Origin: Comamonadaceae bacterium
GTDB taxonomy: Bacteria; Pseudomonadota; Gammaproteobacteria; Burkholderiales; Burkholderiaceae_C
DNA: 18,920 bases
Assembly: GCA_947478935.1 (NCBI GenBank)
Contig: CANJXV010000018.1
Location: 1-18,920, forward strand
Direction of reading: 5' to 3'
Under the pieces are notes generated by a model. The model was not told where the DNA came from, did no database searches, and saw only the letters and a list, made by a program, of their open reading frames with translations. Below are positions 6,785 through 13,905 of the stretch, piece by piece. Numbering within the stretch: position 1 is the stretch's first letter; each line of letters begins with the position of its first letter. Both the position numbers and the translations under genes were made by a program.

Positions 6785-8164
6785 TCATCCAAAAAAGCTT
6801 ACGCTGACCTGGAGGAGCTTTTCAATTTTCCGTACCGTATCTTTATCTGTAACAAACAAGATTAAATGGTCTTCCGATTCAATTACCAGGTCATGATGCG
6901 CCATTAAGACATCTTGGCCACGCACCACGGCACCCAGTAATGCGCCCGGTGGCCATGCGATGGCATCCACGCTACGTCCCACACACTCACTGGTGGATTT
7001 GTCACCATGGATCACGATTTCCAATGCCTCTGCCGCGCCTCGCCGCAAGCTATGCACACGCGCTACGTCAGCGCGTCGAATGTGTGCAAGTATGGAACCT
7101 AGCGTGACATCCGCAATCCCTACAACGACGTCTATTTTGCTATCCTCTAGAACGCCAACGTACACGCTTTGATGGATAAGTGATAAGACGCGGTGTGCTC
7201 CCATTTTTTTCGCTAGCAACGACGCAATAATATTGCGCTCGTCATCGCCAGTGGCAGCGACAAATAAATCTACATGGGCAATATCCTCGTTGATTAGCAA
7301 CTCCGTATCGTTTTCGCTTCCTTGCAAGACCACCGTTTTATCCAGCAGAGCCACTAGCTGATGCGCGCGTTTTTCATTTGCCTCCAGCAGTTTTACAGAG
7401 TGGCTAGCCTCCAGGTCCTTGGCCAAGCGGTAACTAAACTCTGATCCTCCTGCGATCATGATGCGTCTGACAGGGCGATCTGCTTTACGCAACTCCTCCA
7501 TAACCCGACGCATATCCGCTGTGCGGGAAAGAAAGAATACTTCGTCGCCATCTTCAATAACGGTGTCTGCGCGTGGCTGCACTGCGCTCATATCGCGGAA
7601 TATGGCAACGATTCGCGCGTCCGTGGTCTTCAAATGATTGTGCAGATTGCCTATTCGGTCTCCCACCAATAATCCACCGGCTTTAGCGCGAACGGCTACC
7701 AAGCAGACTTGACGCTCCGCGAACTCTAAAACCTGGAGTGCCTCTGGATAAACCACCAGATTTTCAACATACCGAGCAAGCGCCACTTCGGGCGAGATAA
7801 CATGACTGATGCCGAAAACATCTTCGCCGGACAAGCGCGGATCATCTAAATATTCGGTTGACCGGATCCGAGCAATGCGTTTGGGCACATTAAAAATGCT
7901 GGATGCAATCTTGCAGGCCATCATGTTTATCTCATCGACCTCAGTCACAGCGATGAGCAGGTCACAGTCGGATATTCCCGCTTCTTTCAAAATAGAAGGG
8001 TAACCGGCATTACCCGCTACGGTGCGCAAGTCATATTTAGAGGCGAGCTCTTTCAGTTTGGCCGCGTCACGGTCTATCACGGTGATATTGTGCCGCTCAG
8101 TCGAAAGGCTTTTTGCAACCGATGTTCCAACCTGTCCAGCACCAAGAATGATGATATTACTCAT
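6785..8164 (-). CDS. trkA: Trk potassium uptake regulatory subunit TrkA
   Basis: This 459-residue cytoplasmic protein consists of two TrkA-N (RCK) Rossmann domains, each followed by a TrkA-C domain. The first nucleotide-binding loop is canonical, ILGAGQVG at 6-13, with Asp31 at the end of strand 2. The second domain starts near residue 233, but its loop reads IAGGSEFS (237-244), so the last glycine of GxGxxG is missing; Glu261 still ends its strand 2. It binds NAD(H) or ATP and gates TrkH. It is the first gene of the trkA-trkH operon, with a strong promoter at 8222-8250 and a leader of about 50 bases. The Shine-Dalgarno is weak. Confidence 0.95.
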   Translation of the reverse strand: MSNIIILGAGQVGTSVAKSLSTERHNITVIDRDAAKLKELASKYDLRTVAGNAGYPSILKEAGISDCDLLIAVTEVDEINMMACKIASSIFNVPKRIARIRSTEYLDDPRLSGEDVFGISHVISPEVALARYVENLVVYPEALQVLEFAERQVCLVAVRAKAGGLLVGDRIGNLHNHLKTTDARIVAIFRDMSAVQPRADTVIEDGDEVFFLSRTADMRRVMEELRKADRPVRRIMIAGGSEFSYRLAKDLEASHSVKLLEANEKRAHQLVALLDKTVVLQGSENDTELLINEDIAHVDLFVAATGDDERNIIASLLAKKMGAHRVLSLIHQSVYVGVLEDSKIDVVVGIADVTLGSILAHIRRADVARVHSLRRGAAEALEIVIHGDKSTSECVGRSVDAIAWPPGALLGAVVRGQDVLMAHHDLVIESEDHLILFVTDKDTVRKIEKLLQVSVSFFG

Positions 8165-8221
8165 TTATATATTCCCAACGAACTATCTATTAAAAATGGC
8201 TTTCGCGCGCATTTTGCTGCG

Positions 8222-8250
8222 ATGATAGTTGTAAGGTCACCCTTTGGCAA
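8222..8250 (-). promoter_or_regulatory. trkAH promoter
   Basis: On the minus strand TTGCCA (8245-8250) and TATCAT (8222-8227) are separated by exactly 17 bp; each matches the sigma-70 consensus at five of six positions. Transcription would start near 8215, about 50 bases before the trkA ATG. Confidence 0.7.
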
Positions 8251-8440
8251 TGCTAAATTTCGGCGCCTAGTATTACTATCGACAACCCACGTACGTCAGG
8301 TGATTTTTTGCTTAGTTTTAATAGGGCGGCCTTTGAAACGCCGGTCGTCGACGGTTCGACGGCAGTGCCTCTGATCGAGTTTTGATGCGATTTCTTAACT
8401 AAACTTTTGGCGTACCGCTTTCATTTGTAGGCAGTGGGAG

Positions 8441-8680
8441 ATGAATATAGATCGTTATATTTTGCGACGTTCAAAACGATATTTTTTGATTGGATGCATG
8501 CAGCACGTTCGGTCGACGCAGATACGTTCCGATTACTATGGTGGTCAGACTGCGGAGGCAAAAATCAAGGCAGATATCGAATCGCCACTGGTTTTAGAAA
8601 AACCCGCCGCTTGGCGTAAACCCGCAGCCGACAACCCCCACATGGCCGCTATGCTGAGGTTATCATCTTCAGGTCCTTAG
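8441..8680 (+). CDS. Doubtful small hypothetical protein
   Basis: This frame encodes 79 residues, with a basic N-terminus (DRYILRRSKRYFLIG) and no recognised domain. GGGAG abuts the ATG, which is too close for a normal Shine-Dalgarno. Its stop lies nine bases before the Bug gene start and overlaps that gene's AGGA, so coupling is conceivable. Composition is unremarkable, and it may be a chance frame in an intergenic region. Confidence 0.2.
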   Translation: MNIDRYILRRSKRYFLIGCMQHVRSTQIRSDYYGGQTAEAKIKADIESPLVLEKPAAWRKPAADNPHMAAMLRLSSSGP

Positions 8681-8689
8681 GAAAGTACT

Positions 8690-9673
8690 ATGAAATTTAA
8701 TATTCGTACCCTCGCCCCATTACTTGCCATCTCAGCATCTCTTATGCTGATGACGCCCCAAACGGCGCTCGCGCAAGCCTGGCCGACCAAGCAGGTTATC
8801 AAGCTAGTAGCCGTCTTCCCGCCAGGTGGATCGGTAGACCAGGTGGCGCGTCTACTGGAACAGCCGCTGTCCCATCAGTTGGGCCAAAGCATCATCGTAG
8901 AAAACAAGGGCGGCGCTTCGGGTGCCATCGGAACCGCTGCGGTTGCGGCAGCCCCGCCTGATGGCTACACCTTTGCAGTCGTTTTTGACACCCACGGGGT
9001 CAACCCCAGCCTGATGCCCAACTTGACATATGACTCGCGAAAGGACTTGGTGCCGGTCGTGCTGATTGGTACGGCGCCCATGGTGTTGGCAACCAATAGC
9101 GGATCCGAATTCAAGACCTTTGCGGATGTGGTAGCCGCGGCAAAAACCAAAAAAGGGGTGAGTTACGGCACTATCGGTTCTGGCAGCCTCGGGCATTTAG
9201 CCATGGAACTGCTGGGCAAGAGCTCCAACTTGGAGTTCCAACACATCCCCTACAAGGGCGGTGGCCCCTTGATGAACGATGCCGTCGCCGGCCATGTTCC
9301 GCTGGCGATTGGATCGGTCTTTCTGGTCAAACCGCATGTGGATAGCAAACGGATGCGCCCGCTGGTGGTGACAACCTCTAAGCGCTCGCCGGATTTACCG
9401 GATGTGCCGACGCTTGCGGAAAGCGGTTATGCCGGATTTGACGCACCCGCCTGGTGGGCAGTGCTGGCACCAGCGAAGACACCGCCAGAGATCATCAAAC
9501 GCATGAATGAAGAGATAAATAAAGTGATGCGTATGCCTGAGACCGCTAAACGTATGGACGCGCAGGGCATCGACGTCGTAGGCGGCACGCCTGAAGCGGC
9601 CCGCGCATTTATCGATCGTCAAATGAACGTTTGGGCCAAGGTCGTGAAGGACAACAATATCCAGGCCGATTAA
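8690..9673 (+). CDS. Bug/TctC-family periplasmic solute-binding protein
   Basis: This 327-residue protein belongs to the tripartite tricarboxylate transporter receptor family (Bug proteins), greatly expanded in Burkholderiales. It has a clear Sec signal peptide (cleavage after about residue 29 in TALAQA), then WPTKQVIKLVAVFPPGGSVD, the conserved opening of the mature fold. GGASGAIGT and HIPYKGGGP also match the family. These proteins bind carboxylates or similar small anionic ligands between two lobes. The ligand is not predictable, and no TctA/TctB membrane genes are in the window, so it is an orphan. AGGAAAG six bases before the ATG sets the start. It is convergent with the CMD-fold gene. 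Confidence 0.9.
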   Translation: MKFNIRTLAPLLAISASLMLMTPQTALAQAWPTKQVIKLVAVFPPGGSVDQVARLLEQPLSHQLGQSIIVENKGGASGAIGTAAVAAAPPDGYTFAVVFDTHGVNPSLMPNLTYDSRKDLVPVVLIGTAPMVLATNSGSEFKTFADVVAAAKTKKGVSYGTIGSGSLGHLAMELLGKSSNLEFQHIPYKGGGPLMNDAVAGHVPLAIGSVFLVKPHVDSKRMRPLVVTTSKRSPDLPDVPTLAESGYAGFDAPAWWAVLAPAKTPPEIIKRMNEEINKVMRMPETAKRMDAQGIDVVGGTPEAARAFIDRQMNVWAKVVKDNNIQAD

Positions 9674-9709
9674 GTACTTCGGCACATCGCGCGTGCCGCA
9701 GTCTGCTAC

Positions 9710-10255
9710 CTATTGCTCGGGGCTTATCTGCAATGCGACCAGTATGCGTGCCACCATGTTGTAGGTAGCGATAGCGCTCGTCAGCTCAACAATTTGCGTC
9801 GGATCGAAATGCGCACGCATTGCCGCAAACAGCGCATCGCTGACTTTCACATCCAGCGTCATTTGGGCCGCGTACTGGATGATAATTTTCTCCACCTCAC
9901 CCAAGGCGACAGCAGTAGGAACGGCGCGCGGGTCGGCATCTACAAACAAAGCTAAGGCGTCGAGTTCGGCCTGGCTTCCGCCCGCTGCTAAAAAGTCGGG
10001 GGCATGGTGGTGGTATTCATATTGCGCCCCTGTCAGCAGCGCCACCGTGCAAATGCCCAGCTCGCGCAGTTTGCGACTGGTGGGCAAACCGGTCCGCACC
10101 GCCTTGAGATACACATTCCAGCCCCGGGCGACGGGTTCGCTCCAAAGCAAGGCCTTGTCTAGGTTGATCAGCGCGCCGCCGCGACGCGCAAGAATCGCCT
10201 CGACCAAATCGGTGGGCTGAGGTTTTTGTTCGGCTGTCCACTCGGGTATGCGCAT
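9710..10255 (-). CDS. Carboxymuconolactone decarboxylase-fold protein
   Basis: This 181-residue all-helical protein is of the CMD/AhpD-like family. The core reads RKLRELGICTVALLTGAQYE (61-80), YHHHAPDFLAAGG, and near the end IVELTSAIATYNMVAR. It lacks the CxxC of the peroxidase AhpD and has only Cys69 in this region; instead it has the Glu80 and His82-84 cluster seen in decarboxylase-like members. The actual reaction is unknown. The frame runs up to 10345, but the ATG at 10255 is where family similarity begins; the extra 30 residues look like translated leader. It lies 172 bases after the DUF4188 gene on the same strand, so it may share that transcript or have its own promoter in the gap. Confidence 0.82.
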   Translation of the reverse strand: MRIPEWTAEQKPQPTDLVEAILARRGGALINLDKALLWSEPVARGWNVYLKAVRTGLPTSRKLRELGICTVALLTGAQYEYHHHAPDFLAAGGSQAELDALALFVDADPRAVPTAVALGEVEKIIIQYAAQMTLDVKVSDALFAAMRAHFDPTQIVELTSAIATYNMVARILVALQISPEQ

Positions 10256-10427
10256 ATGGGTTTCTTGCTTTTTGACAAGCCGTACAGGCTTAAACCAATA
10301 TTCCGCAAGGCTAATCGGGTGAGCAATGTCAATCCTGCAATCCAACCTAACGGGGCTTTTGGCATCTTAAATCAAGGACAAATGCCTATTGCCAATCGAT
10401 AGCGCATTTTCGCCTTTGCGTCACGAC

Positions 10428-10892
10428 CTAACTATTGAGCCTGTCGGATGCGGACTTGAGATGGCCCTTGGCCTGTACCAATGTGCCCGCTTTGCCCAGA
10501 CCAAATGCGGGCATATTGGCATAAACATTCTCGTAAGTGCCCTGGCCCGCCCTATAGGTTTCATGCCAAATGCCCACCGTACCGTCCGTACCAATCGCTT
10601 TGTTAAAGGCTTGCCATGCTGGCAAATGCGCTGAGTCTCTGTTCTTGGCGTAATCCATCAATTGCTCGATGGAGCGCCAGTATTGAACCAGAATGATGGT
10701 GCGCGAAAACCACATTTCGTGGTGAATAAGCCCCAACTCGGGCTGGGTGTACAGCTCCTTTAGCATTTTTGGCATAGCACCGACGACCGGTAATAGCTTA
10801 TGCAAAAGCCATGGTTTATTGAGCCGCATGCCGATAAGAAACACCACAAAGTCACCCTCCATCTTGGCGGTCATCCGGTCGTGGTAAATCAT
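10428..10892 (-). CDS. DUF4188 domain protein
   Basis: This 154-residue protein matches the DUF4188 pattern as I know it: DRMTAKMEGDFVVFLIGMRL at the N-terminus, LLPVVGAMPKMLKELY in the first third, then TIILVQYWRS, and VGIWHETYRAGQGTYENVY toward the C-terminus. The family is thought to adopt a ferredoxin-like alpha/beta-barrel fold related to small monooxygenases, but no reaction is established. GGGGAGG four bases before the ATG is a strong ribosome binding site. A good promoter (TTGACG, 16 bp, TAGAAT) lies in the shared region with the divergent tetR gene, so the TetR protein is its likely regulator. Confidence 0.8.
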   Translation of the reverse strand: MIYHDRMTAKMEGDFVVFLIGMRLNKPWLLHKLLPVVGAMPKMLKELYTQPELGLIHHEMWFSRTIILVQYWRSIEQLMDYAKNRDSAHLPAWQAFNKAIGTDGTVGIWHETYRAGQGTYENVYANMPAFGLGKAGTLVQAKGHLKSASDRLNS

Positions 10893-10950
10893 GAAACCTC
10901 CCCATAAGAAGTAGAAAACGCTTGAATTGAAGCTTGCAAACGCGCACGGC

Positions 10951-11010
10951 TTGACGGCGTCTATTTATTCTAATTAGTAATTAGACGCCGTCAAGTTCCA
11001 GGGCTAAAAT
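10951..11010. promoter_or_regulatory. Divergent promoters with paired TetR operators
   Basis: A perfect 13-bp inverted repeat, TTGACGGCGTCTA (10951-10963) and TAGACGCCGTCAA (10982-10994), surrounds an 18-bp AT-rich spacer. Each arm is itself a dyad of the form GACGnCGTC, centred at 10957 and 10988, 31 bp or about three helical turns apart. The minus-strand promoter for the DUF4188 gene is TTGACG (10989-10994), 16 bp, TAGAAT (10967-10972). The plus-strand promoter for tetR is TAGACG (10982-10987), 17 bp, TAAAAT (11005-11010). Both -35 boxes lie in the right arm, so one bound repressor dimer could block both. Confidence 0.75.
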
Positions 11011-11017
11011 ACTTGGT

Positions 11018-11644
11018 ATGAATACCAAAAACCTGGGCAGACCTAAGGCGGATTCATTGCGAGACTTGCGACATGATCTACTGCTCAACAGTAGGCTGCT
11101 GCTGGACGAGGGTGGCCCGGCAGCGCTCAGCATGCGGGAGGTTGCCAGGCGCACCGGGTGCACCCATCAGGCGCCATACCACTACTTTGAAAATAGAGAG
11201 GCCATCATCGCTTCGCTCGTTGCCGATGGTTTTGATGCATTGGCTGCGTGCTTACAAGAGGCCAACGACCTGAGTAGCACCCAGGGTGTGCGGGCGGCCT
11301 TGGTGGCCTCGGGGGCAGCCTATGTGAACTTCGCCCTGGTGCAACCCGGCGTGTTTCGGATCATGTTCCGGCCAGAGCTCTGTGACCCATTACGGTTTAC
11401 AGCAGTGCAAACGTCTGGCGCCCGTGCACGAGGTGAATTGGATCGACTCAATGTGATAGTGCACGGCAAAAGTGCGCAAGACACCATGGCGACTATTCTT
11501 TGGGCCCACGTGCATGGGCTTGCCTGCTTGTTATTGGACGGGCCCTTGGCCCTGCAATTTCAGTCTGAATCCGAACGGACGAAGTATTTGCAAACCGTTG
11601 GTGAGAAATTTGCCGATCTAGTGGCAGCCACAAACACAAGTTAG
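11018..11644 (+). CDS. TetR/AcrR-family regulator with WHG-type C-domain
   Basis: This 208-residue protein has a TetR DNA-binding domain at about 15-62, with the recognition segment SMREVARRTGCTHQAPYHYF (38-57), and a ligand-binding C-terminal half containing WAHVHGLACLLLDGP (near 163-177), the pattern of the WHG subgroup. It is divergent from the DUF4188 gene and next to a perfect double dyad, so autoregulation and control of DUF4188 are the natural reading. Its -10 box ends only seven bases before the ATG at 11018 and no Shine-Dalgarno is seen, so the message is probably leaderless. The inducer is unknown. It is convergent with tapT, with 23 bases between the stops. Confidence 0.92.
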   Translation: MNTKNLGRPKADSLRDLRHDLLLNSRLLLDEGGPAALSMREVARRTGCTHQAPYHYFENREAIIASLVADGFDALAACLQEANDLSSTQGVRAALVASGAAYVNFALVQPGVFRIMFRPELCDPLRFTAVQTSGARARGELDRLNVIVHGKSAQDTMATILWAHVHGLACLLLDGPLALQFQSESERTKYLQTVGEKFADLVAATNTS

Positions 11645-11667
11645 CGCTCCGATGGGGCCGGTATGCA

Positions 11668-12438
11668 CTACAAGGCAGCGCTTAAAGCCCCCCAGCGTGC
11701 ATAAGCCGGGCCTTGGTGCTCCACCGGCAATTGTTGCTTGGCGCGCAGGTAATGGTGGGTATATACCCGTAAATAAGCATCCAAAGTTTCTGCGGCGCGG
11801 GCTTCGCCAGCAAGTTCTAGGCACAGGGCCGCCACTTCGCTCGTACAAAAATGATCATCGCGGCGCGAGCGACGCAGCTGATATTGCGAAGCCTGTTGCG
11901 GCCGCAAACTCAGCACCGGAAACCGCTCCAGATAAGGACTTTTGCGAAACATTTTGCGTGCCTCCGACCAAGTTGCGTCCAACAAGATAAACAGAGGACG
12001 CGTAGCGCTTGCAAAAGACGCCACTTGCACGGCGTGCACCACGCGCTGTGGCATCACATACTCTGCGGGAAACACCACATAAGGCTGCCATTGCGGATCG
12101 GACAGCAGGGCGAGCAAAGCGGGGTCAGCTTCAGTGCGCGCCCAGCCAAAGGCGTAAGTGGTTTCAACAACATCGGCCACCAGCCAACCGGTATTACTCG
12201 GTTTGAGCGGTTCGATATCCGCCATCAACAAACACATGCCAGAAAGCGTAGGCAAGCTGGGGCGCAATTTACACAGACAGTGACTGGGCACCAGGCGACA
12301 GCCGGCACATCGCAGTCCCTTGATACCACCGCGAGCGAGAAAGGGTTTGGAACTGCGAGCAAGGCGCGCTGCGCGCAAGCGGGCGACGGCATGGGGCGGA
12401 CCTGAAATAGGAGGCATGGGTAATAAGGGTACACGCAT
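11668..12438 (-). CDS. tapT: DTW-domain tRNA-uridine aminocarboxypropyltransferase
   Basis: This 256-residue protein belongs to the DTW family. In E. coli the homologue TapT (YfiP) moves the 3-amino-3-carboxypropyl group of S-adenosylmethionine to U47 of certain tRNAs (acp3U47). Four cysteines in a compact CAGCRLVPSHCLC (C44, C47, C54, C56) suggest a zinc site. EPLKPSNTGWL (76-86) and the signature DATW at 154-157, followed by SEARKMFRKSPYL, complete the family pattern. No strong Shine-Dalgarno precedes the ATG at 12438, and a second ATG at 12417 is possible. It lies 49 bases after the formyltransferase gene on the same strand. Confidence 0.87.
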   Translation of the reverse strand: MRVPLLPMPPISGPPHAVARLRAARLARSSKPFLARGGIKGLRCAGCRLVPSHCLCKLRPSLPTLSGMCLLMADIEPLKPSNTGWLVADVVETTYAFGWARTEADPALLALLSDPQWQPYVVFPAEYVMPQRVVHAVQVASFASATRPLFILLDATWSEARKMFRKSPYLERFPVLSLRPQQASQYQLRRSRRDDHFCTSEVAALCLELAGEARAAETLDAYLRVYTHHYLRAKQQLPVEHQGPAYARWGALSAAL

Positions 12439-12461
12439 AAGGACTCAGCCGCCCTTATCAA

Positions 12462-12476
12462 GGCCCGGTTAGGGCC
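12462..12476. terminator. Hairpin between formyltransferase and tapT
   Basis: GGCCC-GGTTA-GGGCC forms a perfect five-pair stem in the short gap after the formyltransferase stop. No T tract follows on either strand, so it is at most a weak or factor-assisted terminator. Confidence 0.25.
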
Positions 12477-12487
12477 AGGCAGTGTAA

Positions 12488-13234
12488 TCAGCGCTTAGCG
12501 GGAAAACGATTGACGAACCGATGGCCGTGAAGGAAATATTCGATGTGCCCAGCGTCCCGGCATTGTCCTTTCTCCGGCGCATAAAAGTAAATTTCCTTAT
12601 CCTTTAAAAATCGAAGTTGCGCCACATTGTCCGCTTCGCCAAAAGCCTTGACCATGGACTCCAGCCTCGTCTTGTCAATGTCTGAATCTATGAGGGTCAT
12701 ATCAACATAATCCTGCTTGCTGTAACGCTTGGAACCCCATGCAAAAGGCAGCACGGGCAAATCTTTTTCATGTCCCATGACATCTTGCGCTGAATTAGTA
12801 ACTAGCCGACTCAAGCTCTGCCCAACGAGCTCCCGCAACTGGTAAATGGGTATGCCTTTGGGAATTAAAAAGGTATCCACCCCGACGATGGGGCCCGCGT
12901 CGACATATTCAATCATCCGGTGCAATGTAGTACCAAAATAATCGTCTTTTTGAAGTAAGGCAAAGCTCGCTGCACCCCAGCCAGGTCGCGCCGGAGGCGC
13001 CGGGTGAAAGTTATAGGCTCCGTATTCCAAATGATTGAGGATTTCAGAAGGAACAATCACTGCGCTTAAAAACGAAATGAGCCGTGATTGGTCAAGCACG
13101 TCACGAGGGATGGCATAGAGTTCTCTCATATTGGACACCGTCATCGTGCATAAGCCCGGGTTTAGGCTTCGGTACAAACGCTTTACATCAGTTACCAACT
13201 GATCAGTACTGAGAATAATGAGATGTTTAATCAT
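12488..13234 (-). CDS. Formyltransferase-fold protein, short form
   Basis: This protein carries the folate-dependent formyltransferase core seen in methionyl-tRNA formyltransferase and sugar N-formyltransferases. Using the ATG at 13234 it has 248 residues: an opening strand MIKHLIILSTDQL, then YNFHPAPPARPGWGAASFAL (74-93) and GTTLHRMIEYVDAGPIVG (101-118). Asn75, His77 and Asp112 fit the Asn-His-Asp catalytic triad that uses N10-formyltetrahydrofolate. The C-terminus is not the OB-fold of Fmt, so initiator-tRNA formylation is unlikely; an amino-sugar or other small amine is more plausible. The frame is open to 13366, but the extra 44 residues do not look like the fold. No candidate start has a good ribosome binding site. 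Confidence 0.78.
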   Translation of the reverse strand: MIKHLIILSTDQLVTDVKRLYRSLNPGLCTMTVSNMRELYAIPRDVLDQSRLISFLSAVIVPSEILNHLEYGAYNFHPAPPARPGWGAASFALLQKDDYFGTTLHRMIEYVDAGPIVGVDTFLIPKGIPIYQLRELVGQSLSRLVTNSAQDVMGHEKDLPVLPFAWGSKRYSKQDYVDMTLIDSDIDKTRLESMVKAFGEADNVAQLRFLKDKEIYFYAPEKGQCRDAGHIEYFLHGHRFVNRFPAKR

Positions 13235-13457
13235 CCTAAGGTGCCAAGCTTTTATCAAAGAATTTATATCTGCACTGCTTTCGAACTTTTCGCTAGGACT
13301 CAGGGCGCAGACCCAATGGGACTGGGAATAACCCGCTGCAGACATCGGACTGTTGCCGTCAGGCATTAAGGTTTGTGCGTGGACAATGTGCGCAAGCTAC
13401 ACAGTAAGGCAAAAGCTGATTGGCGAGTTGATGCAGATCAATTTCCAGCTCCAGCGC

Positions 13458-13471
13458 AGGAAAATTTTCCT
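13458..13471. repeat. Perfect 14-bp palindrome
   Basis: AGGAAAATTTTCCT is a perfect, uninterrupted palindrome about 220 bases upstream of the formyltransferase start. It could be an operator for an unknown dimeric regulator. There is no second copy in the window that I noticed. Confidence 0.4.
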
Positions 13472-13750
13472 CAAGCTTTCATGCAGCACCCTTCGCACCT
13501 CTGGGCAAAAAAGCAGCAGAGGCGGGTGCAGTGGCTTGGGGCTCCCAAGTGGTGACTGCAGAGCTTATGCGCAGCAACGGCGACGGTCATATAACCCACC
13601 CCTCGCGAGTGGATTTTCAGGTGATGCCGCTTACATACGGCTGCAATTAAAAACTGTCAGCTTGTCGACACCGCCTGCCCCATCTCTCGGCTCCGCTCCA
13701 TAACTGTATGTGCCGGATCCAATTCTCTAAGGCAATTTCAAATTTGGATT

Positions 13751-13781
13751 AAGGCGCCCTGCATCCGCAAGCCTTTTTTTT
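13751..13781 (+). terminator. Weak terminator-like stem-loop
   Basis: AAGGC (13751-13755) and GCCTT (13771-13775) enclose a 15-base loop and are followed by a run of T residues. No gene ending here was identified, so this may be the end of an unrecognised transcript or chance. Confidence 0.3.
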
Positions 13782-13820
13782 GCCGACATAACAATGCCAT
13801 CTACGCACATACCCCTGAGT

Positions 13821-13848
13821 TTGCAAATAATTATTTTTTGATTATCAT
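13821..13848 (+). promoter_or_regulatory. Promoter of the carbonic-anhydrase-like gene
   Basis: TTGCAA (13821-13826) and TATCAT (13843-13848) are spaced by 16 bp in an AT-rich tract. The start near 13855 would give a leader of about 50 bases. A partial Fur-box resemblance overlaps the -10 (12 of 19 positions), too weak to claim. Confidence 0.5.
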
Positions 13849-13905
13849 GACTCCGCGTTTTTCAAAATCCTATCCTTTTTACACACCTCGTTGGAGCCGA
13901 AGATA

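Larger units (their letters stand above)
8165..8689. other. Intergenic region between trkA and the Bug gene
   Basis: These 525 bases separate divergent genes. They contain the trkA promoter near the left end, an eight-base palindrome CGTCGACG near 8345, and one weak open frame (8441-8680). No RNA gene or convincing promoter for the right-hand gene was recognised. Confidence 0.6.
13235..13905. other. Long intergenic region
   Basis: These 671 bases lie between divergent genes. Open frames here have odd composition and no recognised similarity, so I call none. The region contains a 14-bp palindrome at 13458, a weak terminator-like stem with eight T residues at 13751-13781, and the promoter of the carbonic-anhydrase-like gene at 13821-13848. 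A degraded gene or a small RNA could be present but is not shown by the sequence. Confidence 0.6.

Noticed and set aside
13235..13366. N-terminal 44-residue extension of the formyltransferase
   Set aside because: The extension has no ribosome binding site and does not resemble the formyltransferase fold, which starts at the opening strand MIKHLIILST; kept only as an alternative.
13353..13703. Open frames on the plus strand in the long intergenic region
   Set aside because: Composition is not protein-like, no domain is recognisable, and overlapping frames are equally open; no ribosome binding site supports a start.
13830..13850. Fur box over the promoter of the carbonic-anhydrase-like gene
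   Set aside because: Only 12 of 19 consensus positions match, which an AT-rich promoter gives easily by chance.
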